From the NCBI GenBank assembly GCA_029255685.2, contig CM055312.2, forward strand, positions 69,950,792-70,014,791: DNA of 64,000 bases. Direction: 5' to 3'. Source of the stretch: Silene conica (lineage: Eukaryota; Streptophyta; Magnoliopsida; Caryophyllales; Caryophyllaceae). The position numbers and the translations under genes were made by a program. This document shows positions 48,854-60,664 of the stretch, piece by piece. The notes under the pieces are model-generated. The model searched no databases. It was given only the letters and a program-made list of their open reading frames with translations, and was not told the DNA's origin. Numbering within the stretch: position 1 is the stretch's first letter; each line of letters opens with the position of its first letter.

Positions 48854-49816
48854 CAGTGGCGTATCCAGGATCTATGGAATGGGGGTGATTACACTACGAA
48901 AAATAGTATTGTTGCGAGATACACAAATGGCGTTGGCCGTGTTGCAAATTATTGTTTGCGACAGAATTTGCAACGAAATTGCTTTTTGCAATGAAATTTG
49001 GGACAAAGGGTAATTTCCCAATCTCGCGAACAAAAAGTCAAATGGCGAAATTTCCGTCGCAAATTTGCGACGGAATATCCGTTGCATCTGAAATTGGGGA
49101 TTTTTTTTGGACCACCAGGATAAAAGTCAGTCAACCTTTGCGACGGATTTTCCATCGCAAAAATTGACCCTGGTCACGGTCAAGTTCCGTCAACGTTTGC
49201 GGCGAGAAATCCGTCGCAAATATTGACTGTCTTTGACCCAAACCCTGGTCAAGGTCAATCAATGTTAGCAACGGACTTCCCGTCAAAATATAATCACTTA
49301 ATTAATCTCGTCTCTAACAATTTTGGGGTCCTGTACGATATGTAAATCATAATCCACTCTTAACAAAAACTTATTCTAATACCCCGCAAAAAAAAAAAAA
49401 CTTATTCTAATATACAAATTCTTGATAAATACTAAAATAATTTGATAATCGATAATTCTAGTAAGGCTCATCAAAATATAAAGTATTTATTTTTAAGTAT
49501 GATTACGATTTTGTAAAATATCATCATATTCACATTGTCATGGTGGTTAAATTAATTTAAATAGTAAATAAGACGATGCAAGTTCGACCGTTTCTTAGAA
49601 CATTTTCAATTACTTTTAATATGTAAAATGAAAAGCTAAAAAAAATGTAGTTGTGAAGGCTTGATCCCGGGTTGGTTCGATGGTGTGACAATGCTTCTAC
49701 CACTGAGCCACTAAACTTTAATGCAACACTAGTATAAAGATGCATATGTATAACTTTTTGCACTGATTAATGGGGGTGAGGGGTCACCCCCATCACCCCC
49801 TATGGATCCGCCCTTG
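48854..49816. mobile_element. hAT-like element with perfect 8-bp duplication, no transposase
   Basis: 963 bp, from CAGTGGCGTATCCAGG to TATGGATCCGCCCTTG, flanked on both sides by CTTACAAT (48846-48853 and 49817-49824). Such CAGTGGCGGATCCA ends are common in plant hAT-type elements. The interior includes a nested CACTA-like end (48892-49290) and a tRNA-like box A on the minus strand (TGGCTCAGTGGTAG, 49697-49710). Confidence 0.8.
48892..49290 (+). mobile_element. CACTA-like terminal fragment nested in the hAT-like element
   Basis: Starts CACTACGAAAAATAG and is followed by repeated TTTGCGACGGA and TCCGTCGCAAA motifs, the usual look of CACTA subterminal repeats. No matching right terminus (TTCGTAGTG) is visible, so it is a one-ended fragment; the right limit is approximate. 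Confidence 0.55.
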
Positions 49817-49838
49817 CTTACAATATTTAATTATCATT

Positions 49839-51054
49839 CAAGGGCGATGCTAGGATTAGATTATAAGGGGTGCAAAAACTTAACAATGATTTCGACGATG
49901 GGAGCTAAAATTTAAACAGAAAAAAATTGTGAGTCTCTAAAGTAAACCACAAAATTTAAAAAATTAGATCTAAATAATTCAAGAAGGTATAAATAAAATA
50001 CTTTATATAAATTTGTAAGTATACATTTTTTAAGGTGAAAAGAGTACGTTTTATAGGAAACGTGAAAAGAGTACCTTTTATAATATATTCCAAATCATTG
50101 TATTTAAATAAGAGGATATTTGAAAGTCACGACATTAAAACAACACCATGGAGTTCGAACTCATGACCAAATAAATAGAAACCAAGTATTTAACCACTAC
50201 CCCACTAAATATTTGATGAAGTTGATTAAAACTAATTTGTAAATATTTCGGAACAAACGGGGTGCAACTAGTAGGGATGTCAATGGGGCGGGGCGGGTGC
50301 GGAGGGGGGTCAACCCGCGCCCGCCCCGCGAACTTTTAATGTGCACCCGCACCCGCCCCGCGACCCGCGGCGGGTTGAACCTTTCAAAACCGTCGCCGCC
50401 CCGCGGGGACCCGTTGACCCGCCTAACTCCTCAAGAAATGTAAATCGTGAATCTAAAATATACTAGTCGTACTACTTATACAATTAAGTTTTCGCAAAAT
50501 GCCTTAACATTCAATTAACAAGAGTCCGTTGAGCTATGAAACGGTTTTACATACAAATATACTACGAAACACATACACAAATAGCAGCCCAAATACGGAA
50601 TACTGAGTAGTGAACCCGTGATTATTGCCTTATTGGACTATTGGGTATAAGTTACTTACTTGTTTGGGCCTGATTGGACTATTGGGTAGAGGTTACTTAT
50701 TTTTTAAAGTTTTTTTAATCTTTTAAGTTATATATTTTTATCTACTATATATATTACTATTAAATATTATTATTTATTACGTGGGTATAAGCGGGGCGGG
50801 GACATGTGGGGCGGGGCGAGCGGGGTGGGTGTGGGGCGGGGTGGGTATGGGGCGGGTCCCATGTGATACCCGCCCCCGCCCCGCGACCCGCGACGAATGA
50901 TGCGTTTGAAAACCATCCCCGCCCCACGACCCACCAAATCATTACCCACACCCGCCCCACGTGGGGTGGGTGCGGGGCGAGACCCGCCAAGACCCGCCCC
51001 ATTGACATCCCTAGGTGCAAGTGAACCCGCTGCACCCCCGTCAAATACACCACT
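49839..51054. mobile_element. hAT-like element with tRNA-like interior, split by a smaller hAT-like element
   Basis: The left end CAAGGGCGATGCTAGG and the right end GTGCACCCCCG...CACCACT resemble a common plant non-autonomous hAT class (CAGTGGCGGAGCTAGG...GGGTGCA). The flanks TTATCATT and CTATCACA agree at only 5 of 8 bases. The interior carries, on the minus strand, a box A-like stretch (GTAGTGGTTAAATAC, about 50186-50200) and a box B-like GAGTTCGAACTC (50151-50162). The exact ends are uncertain. Confidence 0.4.
50269..51013. mobile_element. Small non-autonomous hAT-like element (GGGGCGGG type)
   Basis: About 745 bp with ends TAGGGATGTCAATGGGGCGG and CCGCCCCATTGACATCCCTA. The 8-bp flanks GGTGCAAC (50261-50268) and GGTGCAAG (51014-51021) agree at 7 of 8 bases. 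The ends are packed with GGGGCGGG, CCCGCCCC and GCGACCCGCG around an AT-rich middle. GC-rich shadow reading frames here are not genes. Confidence 0.8.
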
Positions 51055-52430
51055 CTATCACAAGACTCGATATTTCATATGCGGTACATCAAATATGTCT
51101 TCATATGCACGACCCCTGCACCACCTATTTTGCTACTCTTAAACGAATCATTATGTACGTTCAAGGTACCAAACATTTTGATCTTCACCTTACTGCTTCG
51201 ACGGTCAAAAGTTGACCGCTTATAATGATGTAGATTGAGATGACTGCCTCGACACATGTTGCTTGAGATCTGACTACTATGGTTATTTGGGAGACAACCA
51301 CATTTCTTGGTCCTCGAAACATCAAGCTACCATTTGACGTTCTAGTGCGGAGGCCGAGTACCAGGGTGTTGCTTATAACACCCCTCTATTTGTCGTATGA
51401 GTTAACCGTTCGTGTTGGTTACGCTCGGCCGCATAGTTGATGTGTAATTCGTTTAAGAAAGAATATGGTATAGTTATGTTGCTCGTTTATAGATAGGTTG
51501 TCTTAAAACTGTTATAACTTGAGATGTAGATATGATATTGATGTGATTCCAATTGAAGGTGGTAGCTTGTCCTTTACGATTCCAACGATAGGTCACACGC
51601 CTAAAAATACCAAGAATTGAGGGAGTTATGACTGTTTTACGAAAACTGATCAGTGCTGAGAACTGTGAGGTAACTCGGCCGAGTAGAGGCTACTCGGCCG
51701 AGTAGGTGTTACTCGACCAAGTAGAGGCTACTCAGACGAATAAGTGTTACTCGGCCGAGTTAGCGGTTCTGTGCTCAGCAGTCGCGGTTCCTTATAAAAG
51801 AAAATTGATAAGTTAGATTCATTTTCAACCTAAAATCTTCTGCCGTTAATGTCTGATAGCTCGGGAAGGATGGGATTCCACTCAGTTTAGTAGCAGCGTC
51901 ATAGTTTCTTAGCTTCCGCAGACATTTCTTTTATGGTTGTTGTATCAGACATTGTTATACTTAAACTTTGTTATCAATTTTAATAAAGATTACAGTATTG
52001 TTCATCTTGATATTATGTCTCAGGAAACTGATATGGTGATACTTTCATAATCTCATGGTCCTACCTAAAGGCCTTGGATTATGAGGGTGTTACACTGCTA
52101 ATGTTGCAGCCGAGTCCGACTGGCTTCGGAATTTATTCCTTGAGATTTATTGTCATATAACAAAAGTCACGATTGTTTATTACGATAGTATGAGCGCTAT
52201 TTACCTCTCCAGGAATCTCGTTGATCATCAACTTATTAAACATATCAAGATGAATTTTCATATGTGAGAACGCTGCTTTTGGGTAGGTGCATGTCCTTCA
52301 TGTGCCATGGCGATATCAATATGTTGACATCTTTACTAAGGGTCTCTTGACGCCTCTTTTCGACGACTTTCGCTACAGTCTTAGCATTCGCCCTCCTTTC
52401 GCTTTCCCTGTACGGGTATATTAGAATATG
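51053..52430 (+). mobile_element. Ty1/copia fossil (3' end of pol), split by a solo LTR
   Basis: Fragments of the copia reverse transcriptase end (LDISYAVHQICLHMHDP, near 51070-51125) and of RNase H (RRPSTRVLL region near 51340, then AAESDWLRNLFLEIYCH near 52110-52160) continue to the family's usual C-terminal stretch near 52310-52400. It is old and broken in many places. A 721-bp solo LTR sits inside it (51374-52094). Upstream pol and gag are missing. Confidence 0.75.
51374..52094 (+). repeat. Solo LTR inside the copia fossil, with CTCGGCCGAG palindromes
   Basis: 721 bp ending ATAACACCCC and GGGTGTTACA, flanked by TTGCT (51369-51373) and CTGCT (52095-52099), 4 of 5 bases. The copia reading continues on both sides of it, which confirms the borders. 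A cluster of palindromes ACTCGGCCGAGTA with TAGAGGCTA spacers lies at about 51672-51762. The strand is assigned from the TAACACCCC start and is tentative. Confidence 0.65.
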
Positions 52431-52789
52431 TAAATATTTTTAATTATATTTTGTATTTATTTTCTCCTAGTTTGTAGCCTCTTATTATGGTAACAAAATA
52501 GGATCTAGAATGTTGTATTGATTGTATATATTGTGCACTCTATGTTTAATAATATTTAATGAAGTTGCGTACCTATTTTCATGATAGTCATACATATTTT
52601 CATGATAATTGAAACTATTTTAGCTTTAAGCGTAATTTATTTTATAATATAATACTACAGAAAAGATTTAAATGAACAAAATATTAGGAAAATGTTTATC
52701 ACTCTCTCTTAGGGTCCCCTTGGAATGAGAGTAACAATTATTAGACTAATAACGGCTAAAATAAAAACAAATGGGAGGAGATAAGTGCT
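52431..52789. other. AT-rich intergenic, nothing recognised
   Basis: It may contain remains of the copia 3' LTR just after the end of pol; ATTTTCATGATA is repeated near 52575 and 52600. No gene recognised. Confidence 0.35.
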
Positions 52790-55700
52790 TAGTGGTGGTG
52801 TGCTGGGCCGGCCCGCGTGCCGACCCATTGTGCCGGAACCTATAAAATAGTCCGTAGTGCCGTGCTTTTTGGCCCACCTTGTCGTGTCGTGCCTGGCCCA
52901 TGGACCGGTCGTGCCATGTTCATGGGCCGGCCCGCGTGCTACATATTTTTTTTAAACAATTTTTTTTACTTGGTCACTTGTTTTATTGTATTTTTAATGC
53001 ATACGATTTAATCAAATAATTAAGAAACGATAAAAAAAAAAATTGTTATTAAACGATTAAGAAACAATGTTAAAAATATACCTCAATCTTTTATTAAAAA
53101 AGTATGAAACGATACAAGTTTACAAGTTTATTTAATTAAAAATACAATAAAACGATTAAGAAACGATATTAATTATTCGGACGAGGTGCTTGTTTCGTCG
53201 GAATCATCTTCTTTTTCATGATCGACCTTGTCTTGTTCTCGATTTTCGGCATCTATCCAATCCTTATAGCAACTAACATTCTAAGTGTATCGGGTCTTAG
53301 ACGAGTTCGTTTTTCATCCAATACCCTATTTGCCGCACTAAAGCAACTTTCGGATGCAACGGAAGACACTTGAATGCTTAAGAAGTCCCTTGCCATTGTC
53401 GACATCACCGGAAGCGACTTCGTTTGATTTCGCCACTATTGCAAAAGGTCAAGATGGTTGGCCTCTTCTTCGGTCAAACCTCGCATATAATCGTAGCTAG
53501 TGTACATTTGATACTCGGCCAATTTGGATGTTGGAGTAGATTGTTTTCGACTCGGTCTTACCCGACTCATCAAACCTTTAAAAGCGGTCAAGCTCGCTCC
53601 TCGCATAGCACCACCACTAGTACCCGCACTAAAAGTAGATTGAGAAGAACCACGAGTGGAATTGTTAATAATAGACTCGTAATGACTATATACAATAAAA
53701 AATTGTGAACTAATTTTTTCTCTATATTGAACTTCGTCAAAAGGTAAACATAATAAACTCCTATAAACACCAACTAATTGTATAGTTTCCTCTAATTTCC
53801 ACATAGGGTCTAAAATCATACAAAAAACATAAATAATGGGAATATAAGACCAATACTTGAGCCACTTTGTCTCCATGTTCGGAAGAAACCCGCTAAACAA
53901 AGCATTATGACGATAAGTGTTAAAAAGTTGCGCAACAGGAATAACATTAATAATGAAATATGGAGCGGTAGGTTTATAAACATGTGAAAAAGAGAGAGTT
54001 GCACAGTTAAAAGCACCTAATAAATCAATATACAAAGAAATTTTCGTCCAATCCTCCTCTGATAACGAGTTATCGGGAAAGGATCGGTTCCAAAAAGTAG
54101 TAAGAGGTTCTTTATAGGGAAGCATAACACTCAACATAGTTTAAATAGAATTCCACCGAGTGTTATTTTCGTCGGGAAATTTTATGCATTTAACTCTTGC
54201 GGCCTCACAAAAAAATTTCCATTGTTTTTGTCTCCACTTTGCCTAGTTAAAATGCAAAACAATTTTTTAAAACTTCGCATGATAATCTTTAATGCCTTCG
54301 AGACCATCGTTAACACATAAGTTTAAAACATGACATGCACATCTAACATGCAACAAATCACCATCTAAAAAAAGATCATTTAAACTAGTTTTTAACTTGC
54401 GAGCAACGGAAGTCATGGTAGATGCATTATCTAAAGTGCAAGTTAAAATTTTAGATGCGAGTCCACAATCATTAATACCGTTCATGATAATTGCATGTGT
54501 ATTATCGGCATTATGAGGGTTCTAATTTAGCAAACTCAATGATTCGTTTTTGCATAGTCCAAGTTTTATCCAACCAATGAGCGGTAATGCATATATAAGA
54601 ATACTCGGTCCCCGAATCCCACCCATCGGCGGCTATACTAAATTTACAATTAGTCTTTTCAAACTCGGAAATAAGGTTTTGTCGTGCCGTCAAAAATAAT
54701 ACCATGCTTTTATTTCTAACAGCCCGCCTACTTGTTTCTTTGTGGCAAGGTTGATTAGTCTTAACATATTTATTAAAAGCTCGGTGTTCAACTAGTGTAA
54801 ACGGTTTTTACGTTTGAATAACCATTCTAGCCAATTTAGTGCTACATTCATCATAATTATAATTATAATTGGACGATTGGCTATCGGGGGTAGTCATGAA
54901 TTGGTCCATGGTAGGTTGACTACTTTCGGGTCGTTTTTTACAAGCTTTTCAATGTCGGTTTAAATGACCGGTACCAACGGAAGTAACGCAACTAAATATT
55001 TTATCTCAATATATACATTTGCAAACCAAATTATTTTTACATTTAATAAAATGATTCCACGCTTCACTAGAACGACCCTTTTTACGTATTTCGTTTATCT
55101 CTTGTTCGGTTAACCACAAATATTCTTGGGGTTGTTCGGGTTGTGTTTGGGGTGGCATAGTCTCGGTAGATGACCCATCTTCGGACATTGGTCTTACCCT
55201 CCCGGTCATAAAAGGCGGTAAAACAGGCATTGTACTAGGTCTTTCATAAGGTTGATTTTCGAAAATAGTATTGCCAAAATGCATGTTTTGAAGTTGTGAC
55301 GGTGTAAAATTAATATATTGGTTCATGTCGAATTGTGGTTCGGGATTTGGTTCCGACTCACTAATATAATGTGACCTCTTTGATGAGTTTTGTGAGTCCA
55401 TAATTACAATATGTTTTTTTAAAAGACAAATTAATATCTAAATAAAATTAAATACTTAAATTAAAACAATAAAAATAAAAGGTAAAGTTAGAAAATGCAA
55501 ACAAAGCTATCGGAGATCGGACTATCGAAATGAAGAATTGAACTTTGAACCCTTGCTTGAACCCGAATACCCGAAAGAAATCCGATGTTATAAAACCCGA
55601 TTGACTAATTACTCTTGCTTGAACTTCCGAATGTCCGATTCAACAAACCCGATTAACTAATTACTTTATATAATTAGTTATTTTATATTACTAATTATTT

Positions 55701-56221
55701 TATATAATATTTTTATATGTTTATAAGATAAGATAAGTTGAAGAAATGGATTGAATTGTGAAGAAATGGATTGAATTGTGAAGAAATTATAAGAATTATA
55801 TAAGAATTAAGATAAGTAGAAGAGAATAAGAGATGGATTGAATTGTGAAGAAATGAATTGAATTAAGTTGCTATTTATAGAAGTTGGAAATTGGAATTAT
55901 TTTTTTTTTTTAAAAAAAAAGAAACTAAGCCATAACGGCTGGAAAGTACGGAAACAGGGGAAGGAGAAAGAAACAGAGCATGCTAACGACTACATATTAC
56001 AACAGCCATAAACGGCTACTTTGGCCCATCGTGCCGCCACCGTGCTACCCACCGTGTCGTGCCCCACCGTGCCTGGGCCGGGCCTAAGCACGGTAAATTT
56101 CAGAATCGCGCGTCGGAGCCCGAACAGGCCGTGCTCGTGCCACCTCGGTTCTGCCACCGGGTTGGGCTGTGCCACGTGCCTGGTCGTGCCGCCCACCGTG
56201 CCGGAGCAACTGCCAACTCTA
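52790..56221 (-). mobile_element. hAT transposon with decayed transposase
   Basis: About 3.4 kb. The ends TAGTGGTGGTGTGCTGGG (left) and TAGAGTTGGCAGTTGCTCC (right, minus strand) are imperfect inverted repeats, each followed by clusters of GGCCCGCGTGCC, CACCGTGCC and GGGCACGAC-type motifs. The interior encodes a hAT transposase on the minus strand. I could not find a convincing 8-bp target duplication, so the limits are accurate only to a few bases. Confidence 0.7.
53190..55401 (-). pseudogene. hAT-family transposase (BED finger / hAT dimerisation type), decayed
   Basis: In order on the minus strand: an N-terminal region starting MDSQNSSKRSHYISESEP (55401), a BED-type zinc finger region near 55070-54930 and the first RNase H-fold block (FSIAADGWDSGTEYSYICIT, near 54640). 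The LTCTLDNASTM block (near 54450) follows, with CACHVLNLCVNDGL near 54320, a DUF4413-like stretch (about 54130-53750) and the C-terminal hAT dimerisation region (SIQVSSVASESCFSAANRV, near 53370). The frame changes and several stops break it, for example after the BED region near 55003 and near 54500, so no full transposase can be made. The order matches RICESLEEPER/BED-type plant hAT proteins. Confidence 0.85.
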
Positions 56222-57777
56222 GTTGTAGAGGGTGGAATAAGAGGTCAATTACTATCTTTAACCCCAACCACTTTCCTCCATTTTTCAGTTCATTAAAAAA
56301 CATTGCTCAAGTAAAAGTTACCTCCATTCCAAACGAGTTTTAATTTAGAACACAAATTCTCATTTCAAACCGTCATTATCCGTCTTAAGCGTAGGAGTGT
56401 AAGACGGGTCAAATATATACGAAATTAACCCACTTGTCACTTAGAAAGTGGCATTTTTTTTGTATTTATTACCCCCACTTGGTAGTATTTGTCATACCCG
56501 TCTTAAGCAAGACTTATTGAATTTAGAAACCAAACCAACAAAATTTACACAAATATGATTATGCATCGAGTTGTATATAAGTATTGTATAATTAAGATAT
56601 ACGTATCTGAATTTATGTGTATTTTTTCTGAGGTAATTCAAAGTTTATATTTTTAATGTGCAAATACATGAGTTCGGATACTTTCTAATAAAACTCCTAA
56701 TTTTTGGAATATAATTCGAATATTTTATTACAAAGCTTAGATTTTACGCTATATAACTGATATAACTGATAATATAGTCGATGAATTGCAAAATTTACTA
56801 TAAAAGAGAGCAGTAGGTCTTGCTTATGACGGGAGAGAGGACAAGGTGGGGGCACTCTTCATGTACTTTCTCACTCATCTTTTATAGATTCATCACAAGC
56901 AATACCGTCATTTAAATGGATAGTATTTGTTAAAAGAGAGAACAAAGGTGGAATTTAATTTGTGGTCCTAGCCGATATATTTTAGTGTTCTAGTGTCAGT
57001 GTTGACAGTTTCTTTCTCGAAGTTGAAGCACGTTAATTGTACACATGACTCTGCAAATGATGTGAAAATAAATTACTACGGAGTATAAATTTCAGGCGAA
57101 TTTTATCCAGAAAATACAGCATCAAAATTATTGGAGGATTGAAATATTGAGATATGATCCCAATCATAAAGTAACAGCGTAACGTTAATGTGCTTCATTT
57201 AAATCTAACATGCGTCATCATGTAACGCCTAAATCCAATGTTTGAATTATTGGACTTAATAACTCTTTTAAAACATATTTGCATTATCATGTTATGGGTT
57301 TCTGCTTTTTAAGTGCGCGATTACTTATGGACGATTTTAAATGATAATTTATATCATATTAAGTATTTTGGGTTTAAGGCTTTAATATTGTTGTTATATT
57401 GAGTTGGGATGACTTGTTCGAAATTTTGAACATTAGAGGACAACCATGTTGTATGATGAGATTTTTGGAGATTTGTACTCGTATTAGCTTAAAAAGTCAC
57501 TCTGTCAAACGGCAGCTCTATGCCAGAGATATTTGCGATATGACAATTCTAACAAGATTATATAGTATAGAAATATTAAATTGTGACGATTATACGACGT
57601 TGTAAATGAGGCGTAAGTTGTTATACAGTTGTCGTATGACCATCAAATTCTTGGCTACGCAAGCATGTAATTCGTATGTCTAATTTGGTGGGTGGATTAA
57701 ATAACTAAAATGATGAGAAATTTTGGTGATGATACGTAGATGAATAATGTGGGAATTCAATTCCCCATATAGAAATA
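56222..57777. other. AT-rich intergenic with a small foldback
   Basis: No gene recognised. Inverted TAAGACGGGT (56400-56409) and ACCCGTCTTA (56496-56505), plus a nearby CCGTCTTAAG, suggest an old MITE at about 56340-56515. A stretch beginning TGTAACGCCTAAATCC near 57221 resembles an LTR start, but no matching end was found. Confidence 0.35.
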
Positions 57778-57971
57778 CTTCCTCTGAGTTATAGTGTTAA
57801 CTCCTGTTTTTCTTTTGATGCGAATTTAGTGATGATTCATTTTTTTTTCTTAGTAACTTTTTTGCGGTCCAAAATCAATTCAGCGTGGGACAGTGTGTTT
57901 TGTGTGGTTTAAAATCATTTACTTATTTTTTATGCAAAAAACCAAATAACAACACTGTAATCCGGAGGGAG
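57778..57971. mobile_element. Stowaway-like MITE
   Basis: 194 bp with ends CTTCCTCTGAGTTATAGTGT and, reading inward from the right, CTCCCTCCGGATTACAGTGT. The left flank is TA; the right flank is CA, so one copy of the TA duplication has changed. Stowaway elements are moved by mariner-like transposases. Confidence 0.75.
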
Positions 57972-58421
57972 CATGATATATTCTCCGCCCATGCCCATAA
58001 AGTGTATGCCTTGACTTTATATGTGAAAAACCCTTTGAAATTCGTTAAAATTCATCACTAGTTGTAGTAGTACTTATAATAATAGTAGAAAATAAATTAA
58101 TTTATGACCTTGAAATTTGAATGCATGCAACTTTGGACCAAGAATAGTATGTTAGTCATTGTTTTACGTCATAAACAATGTGTTTTCACAATACAACGAG
58201 ACATGCACCCTTATTATATACGGAGTACCTCCAATTCGCCCTTACAAAAGACATGATATATATAAAAATGAATTTGGGCATGATTTTGGATTGTTAATTT
58301 ATAGAGAAGTAAGTTGGCGAAAATTTTGTATGATGTATAAACTTATCGGAAAATAATGGAGGAATATGATGAAAGCCTATTTATTTGTTGAGATGTGAAC
58401 TTGTGATTTATGCAAAATTAT
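57972..58421. other. AT-rich intergenic, nothing recognised
   Basis: Contains TACGGAGTA at about 58219, a fragment often seen in Caryophyllales-type repeats. Nothing else identified. Confidence 0.35.
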
Positions 58422-58429
58422 ATCTTAGA

Positions 58430-58686
58430 TAGGGCCGTCTTTTAGGATGTGCGGGCCGTGTGGTCGCAGAGGGCCCCGATTGTTTGGGGCCCAATAAAGC
58501 TAAATTAACAATATATATTAATTAGTGAGATTGATAATCATGAAATTTAGAATAACACAGTGATTTAGCTTGTAACTTTATAAGCATGCATCCCATTTAT
58601 AAATATTTTCATATTTTAAAAAATAAATCTTATAACAAAATAACATTTTTATAGCGGTCATTTTCAAAATCTCGGTGACGGCCCTG
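58430..58686. mobile_element. Small hAT-like element (AGGGCCGTC ends)
   Basis: 257 bp with ends TAGGGCCGTC and GACGGCCCTG. The 8-bp flanks ATCTTAGA (58422-58429) and ATCTTAAA (58687-58694) agree at 7 of 8 bases. GC-rich ends (GGGCCCCGATTG) surround an AT-rich middle; no coding. Confidence 0.7.
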
Positions 58687-58711
58687 ATCTTAAACTTATC
58701 GATTAAGAAAA

Positions 58712-59762
58712 TCCTCTTTCTATAAAAGGAAAGACATTTAGAGACATCTGGTTGGCTGAAATTTTACTTTATTTAATTTTTTTTTTTAAGAAACCAACCC
58801 ACGTTCCCCTTTTGATTTAATTACTTTCTCTCATTCATTACTACTCTCTCTCCTACGTTACTTCTCTACAATTTATTTTTAGTTGTTTAATTATATTGTT
58901 GAATCATATTATAATTGTTATATCATATTGTATATGATATAATTACAAACTACAAATAATAATTACATGTCAAACTGCAACAATAAATATCCGAAATAGC
59001 AATCCGTAATAATATTTGTAGTTTGAATTATTTCAAATGAAATAAAACAATTTTTTTAATAATTACATATCAAATGAAAAAGTTATTTTTTAAAAATTAC
59101 ATATCAAATGAAAATTGTAATTTCGGGTATTTATTGTTGCAGTTTTTTTTAAAAAAATTGTTTTCATTATTGCTATATTATATATGTATTATACAACCAG
59201 TTGTATATATTGGTAGCATAGATTTTAAGCTTTATAGTAAAAAATTTGAGCTTATATGTAAAACTCAAAAGAAATACATAAATTTTTTACGAGCACTTAA
59301 TTAACCCACTTCTATCAAACATTTTAATTATACAAAGTAGTGGATCTAATCAAGGGTGACTATTATATTAACGTAAGTTATATATGTCTATATTGTGTCA
59401 TGTATATTAACGAAAGAACCTAAACTTAAAAAAAAAGACGATATAATTGAAGAAAATCATCAAAAGCTTTTAGTAAATCCTATTAATAACTACGTATTAT
59501 AAAATGGAACTCTTTTTGAAAATTTGTTTTTTTTCTAATAAATTTTTAGCAATTTTTCTACTTTAAGTATTGGGTAATATATTTAGTTCATTATTATTAC
59601 ACTTTAATTTAATTCAATGTCGGTGCAATTATCCAATTTAAATTTAGTTAATATATATGTTTGATTTAAATGAATATAAAATTAATATTATGTTATAAGC
59701 TCAGTATTTATAGTTGTAACTAAAATCGATCCGTGCATTTTCGTGCACGGGAGTAAAACTAG
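58712..59762 (+). mobile_element. Non-autonomous Helitron
   Basis: Starts TCCTCTTTCTATAAAAGG after an A and ends with a hairpin CCGTGCA...TGCACGG (59731-59750) then GAGTAAAACTAG before a T. 1.05 kb, AT-rich, no coding. The ends resemble those of the Helitron at 16913-17739, so the two belong to related families. Confidence 0.75.
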
Positions 59763-59944
59763 TAGGTTAAAAAAACAAGTTGAGGTAGAGGTTTAAACTC
59801 GTGACTAGGCATATCAATTGAATTCAATCCAACGTAGGAAACTTCACATAACGTTTTATTGTGTTATTTTGGTAATTCAGAAAATAGCCTATATTTGATC
59901 TCTTAATCCCCTTTTGTCAACTTTAAGTCGGAGAATTAGACTTA

Positions 59945-60027
<83 letters not shown>

Positions 60028-60664
60028 TGTTAAAAATGCTCATTTAAATAAATAGACATTGAATTATTTTCTTTTGTAGTACTCCTATTATTTAAAAATT
60101 TAGTAGTCAAAGAGGTTAGATTAGTAAAGAGCGTTATACTAATTAGGTATGGACAAACAATAAAAAAAGATAAAATAATACCGCTTATCTCATTGAAGAC
60201 GAGTAATATTCGTCACAAGGTAAAGACGGATACTACCTCTCACAAATCGCAATATCACAAGTAGAAGGATAAGTAGGGTGCTCCGCTTAAACCTCACTTA
60301 ATTTGCCACTTATTTATTATAAGAGAGACACTTCTATTTTTTACTTATAACGAATAAGGTCTCTCCCGTAAGAATTCTCGAAATAAAAAGAAGTGGATGT
60401 GAAATTGAAGAGTATGACTAAAAGAAGAGAAGAGGGCACATGCACAGAGCTTACATCTTCCAAAAGCTGAATTGTTCACATCTTCCCCAACCTTCATGCA
60501 TCTTCCCACGTGCTTCTCTTCATCTCTCCTATTCATCTTTACTTCATTACTTTCATCTTTATTTTACACAAAAATATAAGTTTAATATACCAAACTAACT
60601 TCATTTTTTTTTATTTTTTATTTTTAATAAGGTAAGGAAACTAAACTAATCCTTTAGGATATGA
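59763..60664. other. AT-rich intergenic with an AT dinucleotide run
   Basis: An uninterrupted TA repeat of about 75 bp lies at 59948-60022. The rest has no recognised gene; a 63-codon minus-strand frame at 60345-60536 is not supported by anything. Confidence 0.5.

Noticed and set aside
49690-49720. tRNA gene on the minus strand
   Set aside because: Only a box A-like motif; no cloverleaf can be completed and no correctly placed box B follows.
50760-51142. Pro/Arg-rich frames on both strands
   Set aside because: Composition artefact of GGGGCGGG arrays at the end of the small hAT-like element.
57221-57650. Possible solo LTR starting TGTAACGCC
   Set aside because: No matching LTR end and no flanking repeat could be found.
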